The position numbers were made by a program, and so were the translations under genes. From a bacterium (GTDB taxonomy: Bacteria > Patescibacteriota > Minisyncoccia > Phycocordibacterales > CAIZLB01): a stretch of 45,557 nt of DNA. Positions within the stretch are counted from its first letter, which is position 1. Every line of letters starts with the position of its first letter. The notes beneath the pieces were generated by a model that made no database searches, had not been told where the DNA came from, and saw nothing but the letters and a program-made list of their open reading frames with translations. The stretch spans positions 1 through 45,557 of the forward strand of contig JAIXXV010000006.1 of assembly GCA_027490575.1 (NCBI GenBank). Direction: 5' to 3'. This document shows, piece after piece, positions 9,692 through 18,534 of the stretch.

Positions 9692-10525
9692 CTAGAGTAG
9701 GTACCCCACAGATTCAAATATATTGTATCCAAAAAAGTAAGCCAAAAGGAGTCCTGCGATTAAGAAAGGTGCAAAAGGTATTTCACTTTTCATACCAAAT
9801 GAATGACCGTGATGATTCTTCTTAAAATATTTATCAACTATCAACAGACATACAGAAAATACTGCCCCTATCCAGAAACCAAAGATAATGGCTGACGCGC
9901 CGAGCGACAATCCAAGAAACCACCCGATACCAAGTGCCAACTTTGCATCACCCAAACCCATCCATCTACCTTCAGATATTAGCCATAACAGGTAGAAAGG
10001 AAACGCTAGTATTATACCAGTAGATAAAGACAAGAAACTAGGCATTGCTATAGATATTTCACCTAGTGAATCAAATCCAATAAACATTGCCAAAAAAGTC
10101 ACTGTTGCAAATGTGTATGAAAACATATCCGGGATAATCTTGTGCCTAAAGTCATATACCATGATCACTACTAGTATGGACATTACCAATAATCCATAAA
10201 CAGTTGATACGACAAATTGTGCGGGTGCTGCCAGTAACATACTACTGTTTACTGCAAAGACCCCGGCAAACAGCAGCGCCGTTAAGAGCTCAACCGTAAT
10301 GTATTGCCATGAGACTTTACTACCACAGTGACGACACCTTCCTCTTGCCAGAACAAAACTAAAAACAGGTACCAGGTCTCTGGCACCCAGAGTTGTATTG
10401 CATGAAAAACATTTTGACCGCCCTCCTAGGCTCATGCCAGTATTTAGTCTATAGATGACAACATTCAAAAAACTGCCGATTATTGCACCAAAAAGTGCGA
10501 AGAAAATAATAAGTACTGTATTCAC
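9692..10525 (-). CDS. pilD: Prepilin leader peptidase/N-methyltransferase
   Basis: This membrane aspartic protease removes the class III leader from prepilins and methylates the new N-terminus. The 277-aa protein starts at GTG. It has the N-terminal GSFLNVVIYRL motif, two zinc-type CxxC pairs (CFSC and CRHC) and the two catalytic Asp motifs, YDFRHKIIPD and GLGDAK. About seven hydrophobic helices follow the usual order. It lies between the major pilin genes and the pseudopilins that are its substrates. Confidence 0.95.
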   Translation of the reverse strand: MNTVLIIFFALFGAIIGSFLNVVIYRLNTGMSLGGRSKCFSCNTTLGARDLVPVFSFVLARGRCRHCGSKVSWQYITVELLTALLFAGVFAVNSSMLLAAPAQFVVSTVYGLLVMSILVVIMVYDFRHKIIPDMFSYTFATVTFLAMFIGFDSLGEISIAMPSFLSLSTGIILAFPFYLLWLISEGRWMGLGDAKLALGIGWFLGLSLGASAIIFGFWIGAVFSVCLLIVDKYFKKNHHGHSFGMKSEIPFAPFLIAGLLLAYFFGYNIFESVGYLL

Positions 10526-10576
10526 ACTATATATAATATCTTAGTTGTGGCTTTGGGTAAATATAGCGAGGTAATA

Positions 10577-10602
10577 CAAAACCAGCCGGAGGGCTGGTTT
10601 TG
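10577..10602 (-). terminator. Terminator after the second pilin gene
   Basis: CAAAACCAGCC and GGCTGGTTTTG form a perfect 11-bp stem around GGAG. It lies between the pilin gene and pilD and could reduce read-through, giving high pilin but low peptidase expression. Confidence 0.7.
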
Positions 10603-10638
10603 AGTTTATGATCCCGACCTTATGATTATTTGCTGAGA

Positions 10639-11103
10639 TTATAGACCGTCGCAAGTTCCGTCTGGAGCACTTCTTTCAACTGATGAAGTTGTAGTAGCAA
10701 CACCTCTTTGGTCTACACAGTAAGTTTCAGACCCTACAGTTGCTGCAGCTGACCAAGTTGTTGCGTTTGCAAAACAGCCCACGGATGATGTTTTATTTTT
10801 TATACTATTAACTATACCGCCGGCACCAGCATTTGTTAAACCAAATAAACTGCCAGAAGTCGATACACACCCCACACTCACTCCTGCTGTACCATAAGTT
10901 AAAGGTGCGTATGAGCCATTGTTAGTAGCAAAAAATAGCTCTGCTTGCGCTCTAATGTTTGCCAACTCACCTCTAACGGCAGCACCATCACCTCTAGATC
11001 TGGCTGAATTTAAAGCAACCAAGGTAACTGCTGCAAGTACTCCAATTATACCTATCACAACCAGAAGTTCTATTAGAGTAAAACCTCTATTTTTATTTTT
11101 CAT
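10639..11103 (-). CDS. Type IV pilin (second copy)
   Basis: The 154-aa protein starts at the ATG at 11103 (MKNKNRG), which gives a normal short leader; a frame extending 12 codons upstream would lengthen it without benefit. The signal GFTLIELLVVIGIIGVLAAVTLVALNSARSRG is classical, with Gly-1, Phe+1 and Glu+5. The C-terminal half has Cys residues suited to a disulfide-bounded D region (CVSTSGS, GCFANA, YCVDQRG). It closely resembles the neighbouring pilin in plan (ANIRAQAELFF against SNVRAQMELFY), suggesting an old tandem duplication. Confidence 0.92.
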   Translation of the reverse strand: MKNKNRGFTLIELLVVIGIIGVLAAVTLVALNSARSRGDGAAVRGELANIRAQAELFFATNNGSYAPLTYGTAGVSVGCVSTSGSLFGLTNAGAGGIVNSIKNKTSSVGCFANATTWSAAATVGSETYCVDQRGVATTTSSVERSAPDGTCDGL

Positions 11104-11252
11104 TATATTTAATTTATTATTATACTTATATACTATCATATCAGTTAAATTATTTAACTAGCTCAATCCACAACCGCATACATCCAATGAAAAAGATTTT
11201 AACCCCTGTCTTTATTGAATCAACTGAGGTTTCTAAATTATTGTCATGGCTG

Positions 11253-11292
11253 TAATATAAAAAAGACCGATAACTCGGTCTTTTTTATATTA
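11253..11292. terminator. Perfect 18-bp palindromic terminator after the first pilin
   Basis: An 18-bp perfect inverted repeat with a four-base loop (TAAC) places GACCGA/TCGGTC at the tip and A/T runs on both arms. It can terminate on either strand; the likely customer is the minus-strand pilin gene ending at 11310. Confidence 0.88.
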
Positions 11293-11309
11293 CCTCTTTG
11301 TCTATCGGA

Positions 11310-11747
11310 TTATAGACAAGTAAAGTCTGTTCCAGAAAGAGAAGCTGAAGTAGTTGATACACCTGTACTGTCAGCACAGAAAGTACTTCCACCAGTTACA
11401 GCTGATACAGCCCAAGCTGTTGAAGTAGCATAACATGCTACAGTAGCTGCCTTTGATTGCATTCCAGCAACTAGTCCACCTGCACCGTTAGCAGTTGCAA
11501 CTGCAAATGGTCCTGTACCACAAGTTCCTTGTGTAGTAACTGTTCCGTATGAGTTACCGTTTGTAGAGTAGAATAGTTCCATCTGAGCTCTAACGTTTGA
11601 AACTTCGTTTTGAACTGCAGCTGCTGTACCTCTAGATCTTGCCGTTGTTAATGACGCCAATACAACTGATGATAGGATACCGATGATTGCGATAACTACC
11701 AAAAGCTCGATTAGTGTGAAACCTTTTGATGATCTCATATTTTTCAT
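11310..11747 (-). CDS. pilA: Type IV major pilin candidate
   Basis: The 145-aa product has leader MKNMRSSKG then FTLIELLVVIAIIGILSSVVLASLTTARSRG, a textbook type IV pilin N-terminus. The globular part is small, Gly/Thr/Ser-rich and carries Cys pairs (GTCGTGPF, VACYATS, FCADSTG, FTCL). It has its own strong extended -10 promoter, an untranslated leader of about 85 bases and a strong terminator, as expected for the most abundant subunit. Which of the two pilins is the major one cannot be decided from sequence alone. Confidence 0.92.
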   Translation of the reverse strand: MKNMRSSKGFTLIELLVVIAIIGILSSVVLASLTTARSRGTAAAVQNEVSNVRAQMELFYSTNGNSYGTVTTQGTCGTGPFAVATANGAGGLVAGMQSKAATVACYATSTAWAVSAVTGGSTFCADSTGVSTTSASLSGTDFTCL

Positions 11748-11840
11748 ATTTCTATATCTATTAAATTAATTTATATTTTTCAAAAATCTTAAAATCGATT
11801 TTATATTTTTGACCTTTCGACAGACCAAAAACGTGACTAT

Positions 11841-11849
11841 ATTATAGCA
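11841..11849 (-). promoter_or_regulatory. Extended -10 promoter of the pilin gene
   Basis: TGCTATAAT on the minus strand is a consensus extended -10 element. It lies about 94 bp upstream of the ATG, so unlike most genes here the pilin mRNA has a real leader; that leader contains the palindrome AAAATCGATTTT. Confidence 0.65.
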
Positions 11850-11965
11850 ATATATATGTATACAAAGATATACTTACCTGTGGATAGCACTTTATGTATT
11901 TTTGATGAATTTTTTACCTCTTTTTCCACCATCTGTTTATTTTTAATCAACCTATACCCTATCTC

Positions 11966-12023
11966 GAATTCTTAATTCTTAATTTTGCCTCTTTTTTGCC
12001 CAAAATTGCTAATTACTAATTGC
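11966..12023. repeat. AATTCTTAATT / AATTGCTAATTACTAATT repeat cluster
   Basis: Short A/T repeats (AATTCTTAATTCTTAATT and AATTGCTAATTACTAATTGC) fill the spacer before the end of pilC. A matching cluster is found at 16602-16669. Confidence 0.6.
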
Positions 12024-12029
12024 AACTGC

Positions 12030-13238
12030 CTAAATTCCCGAAGATATATTGTATATAGGTATAAGCACCGAAGCGAGCAAGAATCCTACACCCAAACCAA
12101 GCATCACGATCATAATAGGCTCGATAAGATCAACAAGTGTGTCCACAGATGTCATCACTTCTCTTTGATAAAACTTTGATAGCGTCTTAAGTATGTTTCC
12201 GAGTTCTCCAGTCTCCTCTCCTACCCTCATCATTTGCACAAGTATACCTGGTATCTCTGGATACTTACCAATAGCATCTGAAAGTGAGCTACCTGTTTTT
12301 ACAGCATCGAGTGTTTCTCTCATAATCTGCTCATAGACTTTGTTGTCTACTACATTAGCAGTAAGTTCAAGGGCCTTTACCATAGGTATACCACTCGTAA
12401 GCATAGTGTTTAGGTTGTCAGATATACGAGACAGGTAAAGCTTTCTATACAGGTCTCCCATAAAAGGTATATCCAACCTCACCCTCGATGAAGCAGCTTT
12501 TCCAGCATCTGTCTGTAAGAACCTTACCAAGAAAAACAATCCTACAATCAAAAGTATCACTATAAAAGGACCGAAGGCAACCAAAAAGTCACTCAATGCA
12601 ATAACAATCTTTGTATATATAGGTATCTCTTGTCCCGAATCAACTAGTATGGAGCTGATCTTTGGGATAACAACAGTAAGCATCAATGACATAACTGCTA
12701 CGAATGTAAAGATAACAAAGGCTGGGTAAATGAGAGCGTTCTTAACTTTTGATGTAACTTCATAGTTTCTATCTAAGTAATCTGCCAAAAACAAAAATGT
12801 CTCATCAAGTTTTCCTGACTCTTCTCCCGCTTTTACCATGTTTACATAAAAAGTAGAAAATACCTTTGGATGCTTGGACAGTGCCGCTGAAATACTAGAG
12901 CCCCCTTGAATATCATCTGATATTTCTACTAACTTGGCTCGTAAAAGCTTGTTTTCCGCCTCAGCAGAAAGGAGTTTGAAAATACGAAGTGCTGATACTT
13001 GTGAAGTAAACAGCGTGGCCATCTGCCTAGACAAGATAACTATGTCTTTATTTTTTACTCGTTGAAAAATCGTTATCTCTTTTGCAAATAGTCCACCTGC
13101 TTGATCAGCTGGAGTGATACTCTTGATGACAAAGTTTCTACGTTGAAGCGAACTTATAGCAATATCTATATTTACAGCATCTATTGATCCTTCTGTTTCA
13201 GCACCTTGTTCGTTTATGGCTTTGTATTTGAATAACAT
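12030..13238 (-). CDS. pilC: Type IV pilus inner-membrane platform protein PilC
   Basis: PilC is the membrane platform on which the PilB and PilT motors act. The 402-aa protein has two T2SSF domains: the first around LSRQMATLFTSQVSALRIFKLL and ALIYPAF, the second around LSRISDNLNTMLTSGIPMVKAL and RVGEETGELGNIL. There are three membrane helices, the last near residues 375-395. Length and order match the family. It lies 26 bp after pilT in the same operon. Confidence 0.96.
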   Translation of the reverse strand: MLFKYKAINEQGAETEGSIDAVNIDIAISSLQRRNFVIKSITPADQAGGLFAKEITIFQRVKNKDIVILSRQMATLFTSQVSALRIFKLLSAEAENKLLRAKLVEISDDIQGGSSISAALSKHPKVFSTFYVNMVKAGEESGKLDETFLFLADYLDRNYEVTSKVKNALIYPAFVIFTFVAVMSLMLTVVIPKISSILVDSGQEIPIYTKIVIALSDFLVAFGPFIVILLIVGLFFLVRFLQTDAGKAASSRVRLDIPFMGDLYRKLYLSRISDNLNTMLTSGIPMVKALELTANVVDNKVYEQIMRETLDAVKTGSSLSDAIGKYPEIPGILVQMMRVGEETGELGNILKTLSKFYQREVMTSVDTLVDLIEPIMIVMLGLGVGFLLASVLIPIYNISSGI

Positions 13239-13264
13239 ATTTATTTAGATTATCTACCTATATA

Positions 13265-14326
13265 TTATAGCAACCTTTCCAATATCTGTGGATTTAGTGA
13301 ATGCTGATATGCACTCTCTATACTTATCTCACCTCTTCTAACTAAATCAGCTAATGATCTGTTCATATCTATCATACCATCTTGCATACCTGTCTCTATG
13401 ACAGTGTTTATCTCATGGGCTCTTTTTTCTCTTATAAGGTTAGCAACTGCATTGTTTGATACCAAAAGCTCATATGCAGGCACCATACCTCCTGATATAC
13501 GAGGTATAAGTCTTTGTGAAAAGATACCAGAAAGTGAAGCAGCCAACTGTACGCGTATTTGATCTTGTTGACCAGCAGGAAATGTATCTATAATACGGTC
13601 GATACTTTGAGCAGCATTGTTGGTGTGTAGTGTAGAAAATACCATGTGACCAGTTTCAGCAGCCGTCACAGCAGCTGCCATAGTCTCATGTCCTCTCATC
13701 TCACCCAAAAGTATGACATTGACGTCTTGTCGCAACACTGATACCAGACCATTTTCAAATGAATCAGTATCGATGCCAACTTCTCTTTGATCAATAATAG
13801 ACTTTTTTTGGTCGTATACATACTCGATAGGATCCTCAATAGTAACTATGTGCTCTGATCTCTCCTGGTTTATGAGCTCAATCATAGAAGCAAGTGTAGT
13901 TGACTTACCTTGACCTACTGGTCCTACTACCAAGAAAAAACCTTGTTTCTTTCTTGCAAACGTTTCTAGCATCGGAGGAAGATTTAGGTCAGCTATAGTC
14001 TTTATCTGCTTTGGTATAAATCTAAGAGCAATACTATAGTAGCCTTGCTGGATATATGCATTACCTCTGAATCTAGCATTGTCATCTAGCTTATATGAAA
14101 AGTCGAATTCTTTTTGTTGTACAAAAACCTTTTCCCTATCTTCACCAATCATAACTTTTAACATACCAACAATTGCCTCGTGAGTTAGGACATCTTTTTT
14201 TACAAGCGGTAGAAGAGTGCCGTTTGTACGTATCATAGGATGGCGCCCCTCAGACAAGTGAATATCTGAAGCACCTTCTCTTACAACTATAGATAGTAGG
14301 TCTTTTATTTCTTCTTGATGACTCAT
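13265..14326 (-). CDS. pilT: Type IV pilus twitching/retraction ATPase PilT
   Basis: This hexameric ATPase powers pilus retraction. The 353-aa protein has an N-terminal PAS-like domain (REGASDIHLSEGRHPMIR), a Walker A motif GPVGQGKST (usually GPTGSGKST), the Asp box with IEDPIEYVY, Walker B VILLGEMRGHET, and the His box STLHTNNAAQSIDRIID. The family signature AGxxxQIR is present as AGQQDQIRVQLA. It is six bases from the receiver gene upstream, indicating co-transcription. Confidence 0.96.
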   Translation of the reverse strand: MSHQEEIKDLLSIVVREGASDIHLSEGRHPMIRTNGTLLPLVKKDVLTHEAIVGMLKVMIGEDREKVFVQQKEFDFSYKLDDNARFRGNAYIQQGYYSIALRFIPKQIKTIADLNLPPMLETFARKKQGFFLVVGPVGQGKSTTLASMIELINQERSEHIVTIEDPIEYVYDQKKSIIDQREVGIDTDSFENGLVSVLRQDVNVILLGEMRGHETMAAAVTAAETGHMVFSTLHTNNAAQSIDRIIDTFPAGQQDQIRVQLAASLSGIFSQRLIPRISGGMVPAYELLVSNNAVANLIREKRAHEINTVIETGMQDGMIDMNRSLADLVRRGEISIESAYQHSLNPQILERLL

Positions 14327-14332
14327 AATATT

Positions 14333-14728
14333 TTATTTATTTTTAGTTGATAGCATTCGTGTCACCTCTGTAACAACCTCTGAAGGTATAGTTGTAGCCT
14401 TTACTATATAACCATCTATACCAAGTTGTTTTGCTTTATCAATATCAGAAGACTGACCTTGGTTACTAAGCATCAAAACAGTAGCGTTTGGAGCTAGCTT
14501 CTTTTCTCTCATTGCAGCAAGAAACTCAAGTCCGTCCATAACTGGCATGATCACATCTAGCACCATGGCATCTGGTACAAAACCACTTTCTAGTATTTTT
14601 AATGCTTCGGCACCATTGCTAGCTGTAGTTACATCAAATTTCTCTTTTTGAAACTTGATTGCATACATATTTAAAATAAACTTGTCGTCATCTGTAATCA
14701 GTATTTTGTATGCTTTTTCTTCGTTCAT
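14333..14728 (-). CDS. CheY-like response-regulator receiver
   Basis: The 131-aa single receiver domain contains the acidic pocket ITDDDKF, the phospho-acceptor Asp in MVLDVIMPVMDG, the Ser switch in VLMLSNQGQ and the conserved Lys in YIVKAT. There is no output domain. Sitting between pilB and pilT, it could act like PilG/PilH to tune extension against retraction; this is an inference from context. No histidine kinase is seen in the window. A TGCTATACT element at 14753-14761 suggests a promoter inside the pilus cluster. Confidence 0.92.
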   Translation of the reverse strand: MNEEKAYKILITDDDKFILNMYAIKFQKEKFDVTTASNGAEALKILESGFVPDAMVLDVIMPVMDGLEFLAAMREKKLAPNATVLMLSNQGQSSDIDKAKQLGIDGYIVKATTIPSEVVTEVTRMLSTKNK

Positions 14729-14752
14729 AGTTTTAATTATAGGTTTTATTTA

Positions 14753-14761
14753 AGTATAGCA
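14753..14761 (-). promoter_or_regulatory. Extended -10 element before receiver-pilT-pilC
   Basis: TGCTATACT on the minus strand lies about 24 bp upstream of the receiver ATG in a 138-bp spacer after pilB, so receiver, pilT and pilC may form a separately driven unit. The same spacer holds a small hairpin, GTGAC-CATGAGA-GTCAC. Confidence 0.5.
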
Positions 14762-14866
14762 ATTCTTTTACTTATAATATTTGAGTTTTACACAGTAGTG
14801 ACCATGAGAGTCACGGGCTTGAAAACATAAATCAAGTTACGACGCCCAGAAAAGTACACAATCAGA

Positions 14867-16585
14867 CTACAAAGTACTAACTTCCTCAAATGGTATTTGC
14901 TTTTGCAAAGCTTTGAAAATCGCGTCTTCTTTGAGAGTGGTGAACCCTCTCTTTCTAAGTGCATCAAAGATAGAAGGTTCTGTGGCATCCTTAAGTATCA
15001 ATCTTTCAAGCTCCTTATCCATTTCAAAGACTTCAAATACACCTTGTCTACCCTTTGTACCCTTTGGACAATCAGGTGTAGGTTGTATTTTGAATATATC
15101 TACCGCCTTTGGAATTCTAGATTTGAACTCTTGTGGGAGATCTGCAAATTGCTTATCTATCATAGCCTTTATACTATCCTCGACAGGTATACTAACTGTT
15201 GCAGGTTCATATGCCTTACCTACTAGTCTCTGTGCCATACCCAGTATCAAAGTAGGCGCAATCAAGAAAGGATCGATACCCATATCTATAAGTCTCGGTA
15301 CTATACCAATAGAACTATTGGTGTGGATTGTTGAAAATACCAAGTGACCTGTAAGTGCAGCTTGGATAGCAAGTTGAGCCGTTTCTTTATCTCGAATCTC
15401 TCCCACCATGATCACGTCTGGGTCTTGTCGAAGAGTTGTTCTAAGACCAGATGCAAATGTATAACCAATCTCAGGTCTTACTTGTGACTGACTTATACCC
15501 TCAATGTTGTACTCCACAGGATCTTCAAGTGAAAGTACGTTTTGAGTTTCTCTATCTAGGGCATTGAGCATCGAGTAAAGCGTAGTGGTCTTACCTGAAC
15601 CAGTAGGACCAGATATAAGTATAAGACCATAAGGCTTGTTGATAGCTTTCTTTATCATCTCTAGTTGTTCGGGCATAAATCCTAGGTCATCTAGCTTTTG
15701 CACACCTTTTTGCTGATCCAAGATTCTCATAACCACCTTCTCGCCGAAGTAAGTTGGAAAAGTAGACACACGAAAATCAATCTTTCTACCATCTATACGA
15801 GCAGAAAAACGTCCGTCTTGAGGCTTTCTCTTTTCATCAAGCTTCATATTACATAAAACTTTGATACGTGCCACAACAGCATCTAGAACTTTTATTGGTA
15901 ACATCAAAGATGTACTTAGAGATCCGTCTACACGAAAACGTATACGTACTTTATCCCTAAGCGGTTCAATGTGTATATCTGATGCATCGCCTTCTATGGC
16001 ATATCTTAGAGTTGTTGCAACAATCTTTGTAACGGGTGCATCCTCCACTATGTTGACTTGGGCTGTGCCGGACTTAGATATTACATCATCAGCTACCACT
16101 TCCACATTTTCACCAGCAAACTCATTTTCAAGATCACCTAGAGCTTTTGTAACCTCACCCGTAAGTCCCTTATATGAGTTTATAACCTTCTGAAAATCAT
16201 CTTCAGATACTATATATACCTTAAACGGCATATTTATTTTTGATGAAATGAAGTTTAGGGCATCCCTAGCTTCTATGTTCTCAGGATCAACTACACCAAC
16301 CTCGAGCACCCCGTCTTTTACATCAAGAGGGACACTTTTATAGTGCATTGCTGACTCTTCTGGTATATATCTAAGTGTTTCAAATGGTACTTCTCTATCA
16401 CCAAGCTCGTATTTTGGAATATTCAAAAATTCACTCTTAGCATTTGCAATAACTGAAGCACTTATACCTTTATCACGAAGAATATCCTCCACACTTTTAC
16501 CACTCTCACCTGCTTCCGTGAGTATATACTGATGGTCGTCTTCAGATATTATGTTTTTTTCTACAAGTACTTTTAGAAAATTCAT
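14867..16585 (-). CDS. pilB: Type IV pilus assembly ATPase PilB
   Basis: PilB is the ATPase that drives pilus extension. The 572-aa protein has an N-terminal T2SSE domain (KNIISEDDHQYILTEAGESGKS), the CTE ATPase core with DASDIHIEPL, Walker A GPTGSGKTTT, Asp box LEDPVEYNIEG, Walker B VIMVGEIRDKET and His box STIHTNSSIG. The tetra-cysteine zinc motif often found before the C-terminus is reduced to one Cys in PTPDCPKGTKGRQG. It lies immediately downstream of the pilMNOP-type genes. Confidence 0.96.
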   Translation of the reverse strand: MNFLKVLVEKNIISEDDHQYILTEAGESGKSVEDILRDKGISASVIANAKSEFLNIPKYELGDREVPFETLRYIPEESAMHYKSVPLDVKDGVLEVGVVDPENIEARDALNFISSKINMPFKVYIVSEDDFQKVINSYKGLTGEVTKALGDLENEFAGENVEVVADDVISKSGTAQVNIVEDAPVTKIVATTLRYAIEGDASDIHIEPLRDKVRIRFRVDGSLSTSLMLPIKVLDAVVARIKVLCNMKLDEKRKPQDGRFSARIDGRKIDFRVSTFPTYFGEKVVMRILDQQKGVQKLDDLGFMPEQLEMIKKAINKPYGLILISGPTGSGKTTTLYSMLNALDRETQNVLSLEDPVEYNIEGISQSQVRPEIGYTFASGLRTTLRQDPDVIMVGEIRDKETAQLAIQAALTGHLVFSTIHTNSSIGIVPRLIDMGIDPFLIAPTLILGMAQRLVGKAYEPATVSIPVEDSIKAMIDKQFADLPQEFKSRIPKAVDIFKIQPTPDCPKGTKGRQGVFEVFEMDKELERLILKDATEPSIFDALRKRGFTTLKEDAIFKALQKQIPFEEVSTL

Positions 16586-16601
16586 TTGTATTACTCGTGG
16601 G

Positions 16602-16669
16602 TATTAATTGCTAATGGCTGACTTATCTGTTTTGCCGGGAAATTCTTAATTATTAATTCTTAATTTTTC
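16602..16669. repeat. AATTCTTAATT-type repeat cluster
   Basis: The pilP-pilB spacer carries ATTAATTGCTAATGG and AATTCTTAATTATTAATTC, the same type of repeat as at 11966-12023. Confidence 0.6.
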
Positions 16670-17242
16670 TTACTCATCAAGGTTTAAATCGTCAGCAGGC
16701 ACACCTGCAGAGGCTGGTGAAGGTGTGGAAGGTGCTGATGTAGTTGTCCTAGTAGGTGTGACCACTCTAGGTGCTGTAGTTCTTGCAGGAGTATTTGATG
16801 TACTAGTAGTAGTCTGAGTAGTAGTTGTAGTAGCTGGACTAGTTCCAATTGAAACGATAGATGATGAATTTGTAGATGTTACAGGTCCATTGACAGCCGA
16901 TACAGGGCTACCAAAATCGCCTATAGGTGCAAATGGGTTTGGTCTACCGATAGGTTGCTTTTCTATGACCTGACTAAAGTCTTGAAGGTTTCTAAATACA
17001 GGATCATTGAAAAAGTTTAAGTTAAAGTTAATGCTTTGTATTGCCAAAAGCTGTGTTACAAACTCTCTTCCAGCTTCCCCTGTAACATCTTCAACTCCCT
17101 CGGTAGTAGTCTCACCATCAACACCTACAACTTGCCTAGTTGATGTAGAATCTTCCGATGGGCTTCTAGATGATATGAAAATACCATAACCAACTCCAGC
17201 TATTATCACTAAACCTATAATTAAAATTAGTTTTTTATTCAT
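16670..17242 (-). CDS. PilP-like T4P accessory protein
   Basis: The 190-aa protein has one N-terminal membrane helix (LILIIGLVIIAGVGYGIF). A short conserved patch, IEKQPIGRPNPFAPIG at about residues 93-108, resembles the RxNPFxP segment of PilP and its relatives. The C-terminal 80 residues are a Thr/Ser/Pro-rich low-complexity tail (TTTTTQTTTSTSN). Its position directly after pilO supports a PilP-equivalent alignment-complex role, although no secretin is present for it to contact. The tail looks like an exposed, possibly glycosylated stalk. Confidence 0.7.
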   Translation of the reverse strand: MNKKLILIIGLVIIAGVGYGIFISSRSPSEDSTSTRQVVGVDGETTTEGVEDVTGEAGREFVTQLLAIQSINFNLNFFNDPVFRNLQDFSQVIEKQPIGRPNPFAPIGDFGSPVSAVNGPVTSTNSSSIVSIGTSPATTTTTQTTTSTSNTPARTTAPRVVTPTRTTTSAPSTPSPASAGVPADDLNLDE

Positions 17243-17246
17243 ATGT

Positions 17247-17783
17247 TTATTTTAGCCAATAAGTTTGTAATGTAATATTGAAATCATATCGACCATCTCT
17301 AGCTGTAGAGAAACTTAAGGCAGTAATATCTACCAAACGAAGACTAGACTCCAAATCCCTAAGGAATGATATGAAAGTGTTGTAGTCTGAAGTTATTGTA
17401 AATGATAGAGCGATAGAGCCGTATTTCTTTGAGTCAGGACCAATGGTGGCATTAGCACGAGAACCTATTTCAGAAACTTTTGTATTTCTGATATTCATAC
17501 CGTATCTACTAGCGATATTGTCTATGTCTATAACCAAACCAACATTCTCAACACTGTTAGGAAGCATTTTTTCAAGTCTAGTTTCATCATCTACTCTTAT
17601 GAGTTTTCTATCAGTAAGCAACCTATCTCTCTCGGCTCTAAGTCTTGCTGCCTTCTCGTTTGCCTCAACTAGTTGTTTTTGCTCTGATATTTTTGTTTGC
17701 AATGCTTGGTATCTAGGGTTCGTGAAAAAAGCAAAACCAGAGATTGCGATTACTATGAAGATGATTGGCATTAAAAATTTCAT
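17247..17783 (-). CDS. pilO: PilO-like T4P alignment protein
   Basis: The 178-aa bitopic protein has an N-terminal membrane helix (FLMPIIFIVIAISGFAFF), a coiled coil (ALQTKISEQKQLVEANEKAARLRAERDRLL) and a ferredoxin-like C-terminal domain with SIALSFTITSDYNTFISFLRDLESSLRLVDI, the usual PilO pattern. It is four bases upstream of the PilP-like gene and follows the PilN-like gene, matching canonical pilMNOP order. Confidence 0.85.
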   Translation of the reverse strand: MKFLMPIIFIVIAISGFAFFTNPRYQALQTKISEQKQLVEANEKAARLRAERDRLLTDRKLIRVDDETRLEKMLPNSVENVGLVIDIDNIASRYGMNIRNTKVSEIGSRANATIGPDSKKYGSIALSFTITSDYNTFISFLRDLESSLRLVDITALSFSTARDGRYDFNITLQTYWLK

Positions 17784-17792
17784 GGTTTTGTT

Positions 17793-18452
17793 TTATTGTT
17801 GGGCGCCAGGCTGAGTCTGAGCCTGAGCTTCTGTTGTGTTTACAAACCCACCACTATTGAGCTCCTCCCCTTTTAGTTTATAGTAATCGACCAAGAAAGG
17901 ATCTACTCCTGTACTAAATCCAAAAGTTACATTTCCTTTAGTGTCCAAGTTTAGGTCACTAAATATGGGGCTTCTAAAAACATTTTGAAGATTCTGGGCA
18001 GTGAATTCTTTTGCTTGAAGAGCGACTGTCTCATAACTACTTGCAGTACCTTTCATACTTAGGGTTATCTTGTCGTCTGTAGCCAAATAGTTGAAGTCTG
18101 AGAACTGAACATTTTCAAGAGTAGTATTTGTCAAAAGCTGGAAGACAGATGTAACGCTTTTGTGTTGTTTCAAAAGACTAGACGCCGAGTTTATACGGTC
18201 GTTTAACCTTGTGAGCTCGCTTATAGTTGTAGGGTCAAATGCATTTTGGTTCTTTGTAAGATTAGTTTTTTCATTGGCAATGCTTCTGTCTACAATACTC
18301 TCATATATGAGTACGCCTCCAGCTGATGCAAGGCTTACCATAAAAACTATAAATGAAACTAGAAAAAATATACTCGCTGATGAAGTGTGTATAGGACCAG
18401 ATTCGGTTACTGGTTGCTTTGGGATGAATGAAGTTTGAAATTTAGTTTCCAT
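17793..18452 (-). CDS. PilN-like T4P protein
   Basis: The 219-aa bitopic protein has a short cytoplasmic N-terminus, where PilN normally binds PilM, one membrane helix (IFFLVSFIVFMVSLASAGGVLI), a coiled coil (LTRLNDRINSASSLLKQHKSVTSVF) and a ferredoxin-like domain. It lies between pilM and pilO, the pilN position. The typical PilN INLLP box at the N-terminus is not evident, so the assignment rests on topology and gene order. The C-terminus is Gln-rich. Confidence 0.75.
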   Translation of the reverse strand: METKFQTSFIPKQPVTESGPIHTSSASIFFLVSFIVFMVSLASAGGVLIYESIVDRSIANEKTNLTKNQNAFDPTTISELTRLNDRINSASSLLKQHKSVTSVFQLLTNTTLENVQFSDFNYLATDDKITLSMKGTASSYETVALQAKEFTAQNLQNVFRSPIFSDLNLDTKGNVTFGFSTGVDPFLVDYYKLKGEELNSGGFVNTTEAQAQTQPGAQQ

Positions 18453-18534
18453 GTACTTTTCTTTATAAGTATATCACCCTGCGTATGTAAACATCAACAA
18501 GATATATACACATAGACCATTTTACAAAACACAT

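Noticed and set aside
14788-14988. 66-aa minus-strand frame
   Set aside because: It overlaps the 3' end of pilB in another frame and lacks coding character.
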